Origin: Herbaspirillum sp. LeCh32-8
GTDB taxonomy: Bacteria; Pseudomonadota; Gammaproteobacteria; Burkholderiales; Burkholderiaceae_D
Assembly (NCBI RefSeq): GCF_017814915.1
Contig: NZ_JAGIPZ010000003.1
Coordinates: 62,001 to 126,000, forward strand
Direction of reading: 5' to 3'
Length of the DNA: 64,000 nucleotides
Below are positions 32,449-40,050 of the stretch, in pieces; positions within the stretch are counted from its first letter, which is position 1; each line of letters opens with the position of its first letter. The notes below the pieces were generated by a model. It searched no databases, had not been told where the DNA came from, and was given only the letters and a program-made list of their open reading frames with translations. Made by a program: the position numbers and the translations under genes.

Positions 32449-33978
32449 ATGCCCAGGAAAGCCAATGCCATCGACCTGCCCGTGCTGGGTACGCTGGACC
32501 GCGCCGCCGGCGCGCTGGGCCGCCAGTTGGCGCAGACCCTGCGCGAGGCGATCCATCGCGGCGAGCTGCGCCCGGGCGAGGCGCTGCCCTCGACGCGCCT
32601 GCTGGCGCAGTCGCTGCAACTGGCGCGCGGCACCGTGGTGGAAGCCTTCGAGCAGCTGGTGGCAGAGGGTTTCCTCGAATCACGCCCCGGCGCCGGCACC
32701 CGTGTGGCTGCGGCCGCGCAGGGTGAGGCGCCGCCACAGAATGCCGTGCGCAAGAACCCGCGTACACGCGCAACGGCGGCGCCCGACCTGCCGCCGCCGG
32801 CCGCCGCCTTTGCCCGTGTGGCGCAGCAATTCAGCGCGCTGCCGCACGTGCCCTTCGCGATCTCGGTGCCGCTGGGTGCGACCGTCCCCGGCGACGCATG
32901 GCGACGCCTGGGCAACCGCCTGCGCACGCGCGGCCTGGGTGCGCCGTCCGGTTATGGCGATCCGCAGGGAGCGCTGCCGCTGCGCCAAGCCATCGCCGAC
33001 TATGTGCGGCGCTCGCGCTCGGTGCATTGCGAGGCGCAGCAGGTGATCGTCACCAGCGGCACCCAGCAGGGTCTCTATTTGTGCTGCCAGGTGTTGCTGG
33101 GGGCGGGCGAACGCGCCTGGGTCGAGAATCCGGCCTACTCCGGCATCACCTCCATCCTGGAACACGGCGCGCGCGCGGCCATCGTGCGCGTGCCGGTCGA
33201 CGAGGAAGGCCTGGACGTGGCCGCCGGCATACGGCTGGCGCCGGATGCGCGGGTCGCCTTCGTCACGCCCTCGCATCAATATCCGCTGGGCATGCCGCTG
33301 AGCATGGCCCGGCGCAACGCGCTGCTGGACTGGGCACGCCAGGCCGGCGCATGGATCGTGGAAGACGACTACGACAGCGAGCTGCGCTATGCCGGCCACC
33401 CGTTTCCCTCGTTGCAGGGCCTGGATGCGCAGCGCGTGGTCTACCTCGGCACCTTCAGCAAGGTGCTTTACCCTTCGCTGCGGCTGGGCTACCTGATTGC
33501 GCCGCCGGCGCTGGTGCCGGCCTTTATCGGCGCGCGCGTGTTGATGGACCGCAGCCCGCCCGGCGCCGACCAGCACGCGCTGGCCGCCTTCATGCAGGAG
33601 GGCCATCTGGATCGCCACATCCGGCGCGTGCGCGGCATCTACGCCGAGCACCGGCGCCAGCTGATGCATACGCTCACGCGCCTGCTGCCGGCCGATCTTG
33701 CCTGGCTGCAAGCCAGCGACCAGGGCATGCACCTGCTGCTATGGCTGAACGAAAAGTTGGATGACATCGAGGTAGCGCAACGCGCTGCGACCGCCGGCGT
33801 AGCGGTGCGCGCGGTGTCGCCGATGTACGCGCCGGGCAGTGCGCGACCGGGGTTGGTGCTGGGCTTTGGCGGATTCAGCGGCGAGCAGATGGAGGCGGCG
33901 GCGCGCAAGCTGGCGCAAGTGATCCGCGCCGTATCGGAGGAAATCGGTCCGGGTCGTCGCAAGACGTCCCGGAGGTGA
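32449..33978 (+). CDS. MocR/PdxR-type regulator (GntR HTH + aminotransferase domain)
   Basis: 509 residues. GntR helix-turn-helix at about 28-80 (LPSTRLLAQSLQLARGTV), a proline/alanine-rich linker, then a fold-type I aminotransferase domain: GYGDPQGALPLR, TSGTQQGLY, PSHQYPLG, EDDYDSELRY and the PLP lysine in LGTFSKVLYPSLRLGY. PdxR-like proteins activate pyridoxal-phosphate synthesis genes; MocR proteins generally regulate a divergent neighbour, here PaiB. The start at 32449 follows CCGGA; the earlier in-frame ATG lies inside the operator region. Confidence 0.92.
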   Translation: MPRKANAIDLPVLGTLDRAAGALGRQLAQTLREAIHRGELRPGEALPSTRLLAQSLQLARGTVVEAFEQLVAEGFLESRPGAGTRVAAAAQGEAPPQNAVRKNPRTRATAAPDLPPPAAAFARVAQQFSALPHVPFAISVPLGATVPGDAWRRLGNRLRTRGLGAPSGYGDPQGALPLRQAIADYVRRSRSVHCEAQQVIVTSGTQQGLYLCCQVLLGAGERAWVENPAYSGITSILEHGARAAIVRVPVDEEGLDVAAGIRLAPDARVAFVTPSHQYPLGMPLSMARRNALLDWARQAGAWIVEDDYDSELRYAGHPFPSLQGLDAQRVVYLGTFSKVLYPSLRLGYLIAPPALVPAFIGARVLMDRSPPGADQHALAAFMQEGHLDRHIRRVRGIYAEHRRQLMHTLTRLLPADLAWLQASDQGMHLLLWLNEKLDDIEVAQRAATAGVAVRAVSPMYAPGSARPGLVLGFGGFSGEQMEAAARKLAQVIRAVSEEIGPGRRKTSRR

Positions 33979-34050
33979 AGCGTCGCCGGCGACAATGCCG
34001 GCATCTGGTTGCGTCAGCGCAGGGGCATGACGCTCATGCGTCGGCCGTGC

Positions 34051-34662
34051 TCAACCGAGGGCGGCGGCGTAACGGCGCGCGACTTCCGGCCAGTTCACCA
34101 CGTTGTAGAAGGCGCCGATGTATTCCGGGCGGCGGTTCTGGTAGCGCAGGTAGTAGGCGTGCTCCCACACGTCCAGGCCGAGGATGGGGGTGTTGCCGTT
34201 CATCAGCGGACTGTCCTGGTTGCCGCTGCTTTCCACCACCAGTTTCTTTTGCGGCGTCACCGAGAGCCAGGCCCAGCCGCTGCCGAAGCGCGACACCGCG
34301 GCTTTGGTGAAGGCTTCCTTGAAGGCGTCGAAGCCCCCCAGCTCGCTGTCGATGGCGGCGGCCAGCTTGCCCTCGGGCTTGCCGCCGCCGGTGGGCGCCA
34401 TCACGGTCCAGAATAGCGCGTGGTTGGCGTGGCCGCCCCCCTGGTTGATCACGGCGGCGCGGATATTGTCGGGCACGTCCTTCACGCGCGCGACCAGTTG
34501 TTCGACCGGCAGCTTTTCCCATTCGGTGCCGGCCACCGCGGCGTTGAGATTGTTGATGTAGGTCTGGTGGTGCTTGCTGTAGTGGATTTCCATGGTCTGC
34601 GCATCGATGTGCGGCTCAAGCGCATCGTAGGCATAAGGAAGGGCTGGCAAGGTATAAGGCAT
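34051..34662 (-). CDS. sodA: Superoxide dismutase, Mn type
   Basis: 203 residues. Metal ligands: H27 (MEIHYSKHH), H81 in [10 protein letters not shown], and Asp/His in [10 protein letters not shown]. The residues that separate Mn from Fe enzymes point to Mn: GGGHANH rather than AAQxWNH, and GNQDSPLM rather than the NAxTP of Fe enzymes. It dismutates superoxide in the cytoplasm. GGAGA precedes the ATG at 34662; the longer reading upstream is not supported. Gene stands alone, 72 bp from the end of the convergent MocR gene. Confidence 0.95.
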   Translation of the reverse strand: MPYTLPALPYAYDALEPHIDAQTMEIHYSKHHQTYINNLNAAVAGTEWEKLPVEQLVARVKDVPDNIRAAVINQGGGHANHALFWTVMAPTGGGKPEGKLAAAIDSELGGFDAFKEAFTKAAVSRFGSGWAWLSVTPQKKLVVESSGNQDSPLMNGNTPILGLDVWEHAYYLRYQNRRPEYIGAFYNVVNWPEVARRYAAALG

Positions 34663-34898
34663 GGCATTTCTCCGATGGGGGATGAATGTGCGGCCGCCGC
34701 ATGCTGCTGCGTTGCGAGCGGACCGTTCGGAGGCTGCCGGTTGGGTGGCGGTGGACTGGGGCGTCCGGTCTTGCGTGCAGATGCCCGCAAGACGAAAAGA
34801 TTCAATTCTAGAGGGAAATCGAGATGGCTTATCCCTGCCTGTAGCAGGGGCAAATTTCTTGTCGCGCTCGCTGCGTGAGCGGCACATGACCTGTGCAT

Positions 34899-34928
34899 GA
34901 AAAAAGCCCGCAATGGCGGGCTTTTTCT
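34899..34928. terminator. Bidirectional intrinsic terminator
   Basis: AGCCCGC-aatg-GCGGGCT with an A-run before and a T-run after. It ends the leftward spore-coat-U-type gene and insulates the sodA promoter. Confidence 0.85.
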
Positions 34929-34957
34929 TTTCTTGCTTTGGCGCGGAAGGCTGGGTC

Positions 34958-35458
34958 TTAGTAGGTCAGCGTGACGGTAACGGTATCCGAGTAAGCGCCG
35001 GCCAGCGGAGTTTGCGAGGCCGGGATCTGGCCGTAGACCGTCAGGGTCTGGGTCAGGCCGCTGCCGGTGCCGGCTTGCGTGTCGGTGCCGATGGTCGAGC
35101 CCCAGTTGTTGCTGCGGGCCGAGTCACGGTACAGCGCGTAGTTCAACGTGCCGCCGCCGGTAGCCGACATCTTGCGGCTGCTGGTGGTGGAACCGGTGCC
35201 GGTGCCTGCATCCAGGCCGACATTGTAGGTGGTGCCGTTGGTGCACAGCACGGTGATGCTGCCGGTCTGGTTCACCACGGTTTGCGTGTAGTTGCCGAAG
35301 GCGATCGCCGAACCCAGCACGGTGCAGGAAGCAACCACCGAGGCGCTGATGGTCAGCGAGCTGGTGGCAGTTGCTGCGAAGGAAGCAGGTGCGCTGGAAG
35401 CCAGGACGACGGCGGCGATGCTGGCGCAGACGAAGCGATTTTTCTTGGCAAAAAACAT
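34958..35458 (-). CDS. Secreted spore-coat-U / Csu-pilin-type protein
   Basis: 166 residues with a signal peptide (cleavage near ASFA-A, residue 28), then an all-beta domain rich in Thr, Ser and Gly. It has the SCPU pattern: [18 protein letters not shown] near the start, a second cysteine in [18 protein letters not shown], and the closing [11 protein letters not shown]. Such proteins are subunits of Csu-type chaperone-usher pili. No chaperone, usher or tip gene lies next to it and it has its own terminator, so here it is an orphan subunit. Confidence 0.88.
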   Translation of the reverse strand: MFFAKKNRFVCASIAAVVLASSAPASFAATATSSLTISASVVASCTVLGSAIAFGNYTQTVVNQTGSITVLCTNGTTYNVGLDAGTGTGSTTSSRKMSATGGGTLNYALYRDSARSNNWGSTIGTDTQAGTGSGLTQTLTVYGQIPASQTPLAGAYSDTVTVTLTY

Positions 35459-35646
35459 GTTTCTCTCCAGTGGGTCCCTGCGCTGTCCTCGCCGTGTGCG
35501 AGAACTTCTGTGTGCAGCGGGTATGGAGACACTTTAATTTTTTGTTGATCCGCCAAGTATCGGGGGGATCCTGAGAACCTCGGCCATGGGCTCAGGGGAT
35601 TCCCTATTTCCCGAAGGACAACAGGGACCCGATCCGAAACCCTGCC

Positions 35647-36099
35647 TCAGCCAGCCTGAGCCGGCTGGCCCTGGGGCGCGGGCATGGCCGAGCTGGGCAG
35701 GCCGAATACACGGTCGAACAGCAGGTTGAACAGGTAGGTATAGACCATGAAGAACACGATCAGGCCCAGGTCCAGCACAAAGGCGTCCCACAGGCTGATG
35801 CCCAGCCACCAGGCGAACAGCGGCACCAGCATCAGCACCAGGCCGCCCTCAAAGCCCAGCGCGTGTGCCGCGCGGCGAGCGAAGCCGCGGCCGCGCTTGG
35901 CCTGGCGCGCTTCCCAGCGCTCGAACAGGCCGTTGAAGATGAAATTCCAGACGAAGGCGATGGTGGACGACGCCACCGCCGCCGCGGTCGAATGGGCGCT
36001 GTCATGGCCGGCGATGACGGCCAGTCCGAAGGTGGTGAAGACGATCGCCAGCGCCTCGAACAGGCAGGCGTAGACGAACTTGCGTTTGAAACCTTGCAT
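35647..36099 (-). CDS. PACE-family efflux transporter (AceI-like)
   Basis: 150 residues, four helices in two repeats. The functional glutamate is at E15 (YACLFEALAI), exactly as in AceI; the family's preceding His is Tyr here. The first repeat also holds VWNFIFNGLFERWE, and the second FEGGL and YTYLFNLLFD. PACE pumps export chlorhexidine and short diamines by proton exchange. GGAGA precedes the ATG. A LysR regulator is divergent, the arrangement known for AceR/AceI, with an inverted repeat between. Confidence 0.92.
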   Translation of the reverse strand: MQGFKRKFVYACLFEALAIVFTTFGLAVIAGHDSAHSTAAAVASSTIAFVWNFIFNGLFERWEARQAKRGRGFARRAAHALGFEGGLVLMLVPLFAWWLGISLWDAFVLDLGLIVFFMVYTYLFNLLFDRVFGLPSSAMPAPQGQPAQAG

Positions 36100-36194
36100 G
36101 GTGATTCTCCTGAATTGCCGGCCTCGCAGCGCGGGATGGCGCCAATGGAATGCGCGAAGGCCTTGGATACGGGGAGAATTTTATGGTTTAATTT

Positions 36195-36221
36195 TTGAAA
36201 GAAGAAGTCAGCTTCTTTCAA
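36195..36221. promoter_or_regulatory. Inverted repeat TTGAAAGAAG-N7-CTTCTTTCAA
   Basis: Perfect 10-bp arms separated by 7 bases in the PACE/LysR divergent gap. It is the obvious operator candidate for the LysR protein. Confidence 0.65.
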
Positions 36222-36228
36222 TTTTATT

Positions 36229-36261
36229 GATAAGCAAAAGATAAACAAAAGATAAGCAAAA
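36229..36261 (+). repeat. Three tandem 11-bp repeats (GATAARCAAAA)
   Basis: GATAAGCAAAA, GATAAACAAAA and GATAAGCAAAA follow each other directly, ending 7 bases before the LysR start codon. They replace any normal ribosome-binding site, so they may act at the RNA or DNA level. Confidence 0.7.
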
Positions 36262-36268
36262 AACCAAC

Positions 36269-37174
36269 ATGGCTTTCTCCAGCGACAACGTCCGGGTCTT
36301 CCTCGCCGTGCTCGACGGCGGCTCCTTCTCCGCCGCCGCGCGCATGCTGGGCCGCGTGCCGTCCTCGGTCAGCATGACCATCAGCCAGCTGGAAGCCGAG
36401 CTGGACCTGATGTTGTTCGACCGCACCGCGCGCGACGCCCGTCCCACCGACATGGCGCGCGCGCTGGAACCGGACGCGCGCCTGCTGGCCAGCACCTTGC
36501 GCCAACTCGACGCCCACGCGCTGGCCATGCACCAGGGCCTGGAGCGCAAGCTGACGCTGGCGGTGGCGCCTGAACTGCTGTCGGTGCCCTGGGCCAAACC
36601 GCTGGCGGTACTGGCCGAGGAATTCCCTTCGCTGGAAGTGGAAGTACTCTCCTCGCCGCAGGCCGACGCCATGCGCATGCTCTACGAAGACTGCGCGCAG
36701 CTGGCGCTGGTGTTCGAACGCCACGCCGGCAACGACCGCGAAGCCTTTCAGGAATTCAGCAGCGAAATGCTGGTCGCGGTGATCTCGCCGCAGCACCCGG
36801 CGCTGAAGGCCAAAAAACGTAAGCTGCGCTACGAAGACCTGTACGACATCCGCCAGATCGCCGTCGCCAGCCGCGACGCCAGCATCTCCGACCCGCGCTT
36901 CTTCCTCGCCCGCCAGATCTGGCGCACCGACAACCACCTCGCCACGCTCTCGATGGTGCGTGAAGGCCTGGGCTGGGCCTACCTGCCGCACAGCCTGGTG
37001 CAACCGCAAATCGACGCCGGCCTGCTGGTCGCCATCGACTTCGACAACATCAGCAACCAGCAGCGCCTGTGGGTGGACGTAGTGTGGAGCAAGGACCGGC
37101 CTTTGGGCCTGGGCGCGCAACGCTTCATCGCCTTGATGCGGGAGATGGCGCCGAGCAGGAGGAAGGGGAAGTAG
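36269..37174 (+). CDS. LysR-family regulator, AceR-like by position
   Basis: 301 residues: N-terminal LysR helix-turn-helix (VFLAVLDGGSFSAAARMLGR then SSVSMTISQLEAELDLMLF) and a substrate-binding domain from about residue 92. It is divergent from the PACE pump gene and probably activates it on binding a pump substrate, as AceR does in Acinetobacter. The leader is A/T-rich with three 11-bp direct repeats and no clear Shine-Dalgarno site. Confidence 0.9.
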   Translation: MAFSSDNVRVFLAVLDGGSFSAAARMLGRVPSSVSMTISQLEAELDLMLFDRTARDARPTDMARALEPDARLLASTLRQLDAHALAMHQGLERKLTLAVAPELLSVPWAKPLAVLAEEFPSLEVEVLSSPQADAMRMLYEDCAQLALVFERHAGNDREAFQEFSSEMLVAVISPQHPALKAKKRKLRYEDLYDIRQIAVASRDASISDPRFFLARQIWRTDNHLATLSMVREGLGWAYLPHSLVQPQIDAGLLVAIDFDNISNQQRLWVDVVWSKDRPLGLGAQRFIALMREMAPSRRKGK

Positions 37175-37258
37175 CGCTTGCGTTATGGAACGCATCGGCA
37201 TGCGGCTTTGTCGTTCCGGCTGCGGATGACCTTCGGTGACGTGCGACGAACGACACTG

Positions 37259-37282
37259 GATCCCGGCCTGCGCCGGGATGAC
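37259..37282. repeat. REP-like palindrome, TCCCGGC type
   Basis: Stem TCCCGGC (37261-37267) and GCCGGGA (37272-37278), loop ctgc; preceded by CGACACTGGA and followed by TGACGG. Same core as at 23231-23254. Confidence 0.8.
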
Positions 37283-37377
37283 GGGTTAATTGGGATGGCG
37301 AGGCTGTGGTTCGATGTGGGAGATGCGATGGCCGGCGTTCTGACCGCTCTTCGGTAGCGTGCGACGGACGACACTAG

Positions 37378-37397
37378 GTCCCTGCTTTCGCAGGGAC
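37378..37397. repeat. REP-like palindrome, GTCCCTGC type (copy 1)
   Basis: GTCCCTGC-tttc-GCAGGGAC, preceded by GACACTAG and followed by GACGGATT. It is a variant of the TCCCGGC element with the same flanks. Confidence 0.8.
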
Positions 37398-37678
37398 GAC
37401 GGATTACATCAGATAGCGAGCCAACAATTCGAAGCCGCAGGCGAGCAGCGAGCACACGAGGCCGAAGGCGAGGATGAGCAGAGGCGATGCCGAAGGCGAG
37501 CGCCATCCCGATGCCGCAGGCGAGGCGGATGGCATTTCCCCTTGTGGGCCAGCCGGCGGGGTGTGGTGAAAAATGGATCAGCAAGGCAACCGGAGCGTAG
37601 CGACTTTGCCTTGCCCATTTTTCAGCGCGCTCCGACGGGAACCCCGCAGGGGCTGGCACTTAGGGGCCGCCTTTCTTT

Positions 37679-37712
37679 GCTTACTTTCTTTGGCGGAGCA
37701 AAGAAAGTGAGC
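37679..37712. repeat. Long hairpin repeat GCTTACTTTCTTTG/CAAAGAAAGTGAGC
   Basis: 14-bp arms with one G-T mismatch around GCGGAG, within a run of about 130 bp (37640-37790) that reads like the dispersed intergenic sequence common in Burkholderiales and xanthomonads. The multicopy statement is from general knowledge, since only one copy is in this window. Confidence 0.65.
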
Positions 37713-37848
37713 GGCTGCCGGGCCGCACCCGGCGCTCCGTTCCGACCGGAGAAAGAAAAGCACAAAGCCAGAGCACCAACAAGCAGCAAGACCAGACTAC
37801 CCAAGCGCGACACAACAAGCGCCAGTGAAGCGCAACAAACGACACTGG

Positions 37849-37868
37849 GTCCCTGCTTTCGCAGGGAC
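37849..37868. repeat. REP-like palindrome, GTCCCTGC type (copy 2)
   Basis: GTCCCTGC-tttc-GCAGGGAC with CGACACTGG before and GACGGATT after. Identical core to copy 1. Confidence 0.8.
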
Positions 37869-37973
37869 GACGGATTCAATCGAGAACGAGACTGCCTTGG
37901 CGATGGCTGATGAAGCTTGATGCTACTTGGGTAATGGATGCCAGCACCGAAGAAACGCAACGAACGACGCTGG

Positions 37974-37993
37974 GTCCCTGCCTTCGCAGGGAC
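37974..37993. repeat. REP-like palindrome, GTCCCTGC type (copy 3)
   Basis: GTCCCTGC-cttc-GCAGGGAC with CGACGCTGG before and GACGGATT after. One loop base differs from copies 1 and 2. Confidence 0.8.
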
Positions 37994-38060
37994 GACGGAT
38001 TAAATGCAAGCGCGCGCCTGCACATCAATCAACCACAAACAGCAGCACCAGCCGCCAGAA

Positions 38061-39026
38061 TCAAGGAATCACCTTCGCCCCAGCCTTGGCTACCAGCAAC
38101 TCCACCAACAAACGATCCCTCTCCGCCGCCAACTCCGCAGACGTCTTCCCCTCCATCTGCCCGTCCACCCCCTCCCGGATCAACTCCTTCAACGACTCGG
38201 TAATGGCCGGCGTCCCCAGATCCGCCCACCAGCTCTCGATCGGCGGCCCCAGATGGTCCAGCGCGTGGCGCGCCCCGCCCTCGCCGCCGGCCAGGTGCAG
38301 GTTCAGATAAGGCCCCATCAGCGCCCAGCGCAGGCCAGGGCCGTAGGCGATCGCGGTGTCGATATCCTCGGTGCTGGCCACGCCCTGCTCGACCAGGTGG
38401 AACGCCTCTCGCCACAGCGCCGCCTGCAGGCGATTGGCGATATGCCCCTTCACCTCCTTGCGCACGTGGATGGCCTTCTTGCCCACCGCGGTGTAGAACG
38501 CCAGCGCCGCCTGCACCGCAGCGTCGGAGGTGAGTTGCCCGCCGATCACTTCCACCAGCGGGATCAGGTGCGGCGGGTTGAACGGATGGCCCAGCACCAC
38601 GCGCTGCGGATGACGGCAGGCTGCCTGCACCTTGCTCATCAGCAGGCCGGACGAGCTCGACGCCAGGATCACATGGGCCGGCAACGCGGCGTCCATGCGC
38701 TGGAACAAATCGATCTTCAGGTCTTCGCGCTCGGGGCCGTTTTCCTGCACGAAATCGGCCCCGTCCAGCGCGTCTTCCAGCTTGTCGAAAAAGCGCAGGC
38801 GCTGCATCGATGCGCCCGGCGCCAGGCCCAGCGTTTCCAGGCTGGGCCAATGGCGCGCCACCGCGTCGCGCAGCTTGCGCTCGGCGTCCGGCATGGGGTC
38901 GGTGGCCGATACGTCCAGCCCGCGCGCCAGGTAGTAGGCCACCCAGCTGGCGCCGATGACGCCGGTGCCGACCACGGCAATACGTTTGATTTCGTTGCCG
39001 GCGATGCCGGCTTGCTGTTGCTGCAT
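38061..39026 (-). CDS. 3-hydroxyacyl-CoA dehydrogenase-like enzyme (carnitine/gulonate dehydrogenase group)
   Basis: 321 residues. The N-terminal Rossmann fold has GTGVIGASW (residues about 20-28) for NAD and continues to the catalytic His in LGHPFNPPHLIPLVEV; the C-terminal domain has KEVKGHIANRLQAALWREA. The YLNLHLAGGEGGARHAL tail is seen in L-carnitine and L-gulonate 3-dehydrogenases rather than in beta-oxidation enzymes. It oxidises a 3-hydroxy acid or its CoA ester. GAGGAGA precedes the ATG. It stands alone, next to the repeat mosaic. Confidence 0.85.
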   Translation of the reverse strand: MQQQQAGIAGNEIKRIAVVGTGVIGASWVAYYLARGLDVSATDPMPDAERKLRDAVARHWPSLETLGLAPGASMQRLRFFDKLEDALDGADFVQENGPEREDLKIDLFQRMDAALPAHVILASSSSGLLMSKVQAACRHPQRVVLGHPFNPPHLIPLVEVIGGQLTSDAAVQAALAFYTAVGKKAIHVRKEVKGHIANRLQAALWREAFHLVEQGVASTEDIDTAIAYGPGLRWALMGPYLNLHLAGGEGGARHALDHLGPPIESWWADLGTPAITESLKELIREGVDGQMEGKTSAELAAERDRLLVELLVAKAGAKVIP

Positions 39027-39248
39027 GGGTCTCTCCTCTTTTTTGAATCTTCCCGATCGCCGGGATTATTGTCATCCCGTTATGTCGATGTCGGCGGCGA
39101 CTTGCCGCGACGACAAGGAATGTTTCGGCTGGCGCCTGAAAATCGATGCTTTCCCCGAAATCCCGGCAGCTTAGCATCAGCTTTAGGCTATCATCGCGCA
39201 CAAACAAAACCGCCAATGCGGATCCGGATCAAGACAAAGGCATTTCCC

Positions 39249-39407
39249 ATGTTCATGTATCTACCGTTCCTGCTGGCGCTGCTTGCCGTCCTCGGCATCG
39301 CCCTCGGCTGGAAGACGTTCAGCTACGCGATGTGGCTGGGTACGCTGGCGGTGACGCTGTGGTGCTTCAGCTTCCACGCGACCGACGCCCTCAAGCTTTC
39401 CTTCTGA
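39249..39407 (+). CDS. DUF5993 small membrane protein, 52 aa
   Basis: MFMYLPFLLALLAVLGIALGW begins the first of two helices; the second is YAMWLGTLAVTLWCFSF. This matches the DUF5993 family, which is found next to DsbB-like genes; here it is 10 bp before one. The coupling suggests a small partner subunit of the DsbB-like protein. Confidence 0.75.
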   Translation: MFMYLPFLLALLAVLGIALGWKTFSYAMWLGTLAVTLWCFSFHATDALKLSF

Positions 39408-39417
39408 CGGGGATGCC

Positions 39418-39996
39418 ATGAATCCTTCCCACCTCTCCTCGCTGCGCGACCGCGACAGGTCGGCCGGCAACGTCCTCAACGTGCTGGCGCTGCTGGCGGT
39501 GTGCGCCGCGCTCGGGGTCGCTTTCTACTATCAGCTGGAGAAGAACGAACTGCCCTGTCCGCTCTGCCTGCTGCAACGCGCCGGCCTGATCCTGACCGGC
39601 ATTGGCCTGATGATGAACGTGCGCTTCGGCGTGCGCGCGGCGCACTACGGCGTGGCCCTGGCCGGCGCGCTGGCCACCGGCGTCATCGCGTTGCGCCAGG
39701 TGCTGCTGCACATCGCCCCGGGCGACGCCGGCTACGGCTCCACCTTCATGGGCTTGCATTTCTACACGCTGGCGGCACTGTCCTCGCTGGCGGCGGTGGC
39801 CGGCATCGCACTGCTGTTGATGCTCAAGAGCTGGGAGCCGCCCGCCAGCAGCGGCGCCTGGAAATCAGCCGGCGGCAAGCTGGCCTGCATCCTCTTCATC
39901 CTGCTGGTGGCCGGCAACCTGGCCTCGACCGTGCTCGAATGCGGCGCCGGCGCCTGCGAAGACAATCCCACCGGCTACCTGCTGCTGGGCAAATAA
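39418..39996 (+). CDS. DsbB-like quinone-linked disulfide protein, non-canonical
   Basis: 192 residues, four helices plus a fifth hydrophobic stretch near the end. The first redox pair is present (C47-P-L-C50 followed by LLQR), as in DsbB. The second periplasmic loop, which in DsbB carries the pair that reacts with DsbA, has no cysteine here. Instead two cysteines sit near the C-terminus (C175 and C180 in ECGAGACED). The protein may therefore pass electrons by another route or oxidise a different partner. It follows the DUF5993 gene by 10 bp and ends at a strong terminator. Confidence 0.85.
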   Translation: MNPSHLSSLRDRDRSAGNVLNVLALLAVCAALGVAFYYQLEKNELPCPLCLLQRAGLILTGIGLMMNVRFGVRAAHYGVALAGALATGVIALRQVLLHIAPGDAGYGSTFMGLHFYTLAALSSLAAVAGIALLLMLKSWEPPASSGAWKSAGGKLACILFILLVAGNLASTVLECGAGACEDNPTGYLLLGK

Positions 39997-39997
39997 A

Positions 39998-40024
39998 AAA
40001 GAGGAGGCGAGCCTCCTCTTTATT
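39998..40024. terminator. Bidirectional intrinsic terminator
   Basis: AAAGAGGAGGC-ga-GCCTCCTCTTT, flanked by A and T residues, between the convergent DsbB-like and OprD genes. Confidence 0.88.
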
Positions 40025-40050
40025 CACACGCTGCGACATCCTGCGCCGCG

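Larger units (their letters stand above)
37175..38060. other. 886-bp gene-free mosaic of repeats
   Basis: Between the LysR and hydroxyacyl-CoA dehydrogenase genes. It contains four REP-like palindromes (listed), a long hairpin of 14-bp arms, and four loosely spaced copies of GCCGMAGGCGAG (about 37434-37525). ORFs across it are low-complexity readings of the palindromes (RRRPGS, RKQGPS patterns), so I call no gene. Confidence 0.75.

Noticed and set aside
37183-37960. Several ORFs of 60-180 codons in the repeat mosaic
   Set aside because: They translate the palindromes (RRRPGSS, RKQGPSV) and have no binding sites; typical annotation artefacts.
38004-39407. 467-codon plus-strand ORF opposite the hydroxyacyl-CoA dehydrogenase
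   Set aside because: No motif; only its last 52 codons, the DUF5993 protein with its own start, are real.
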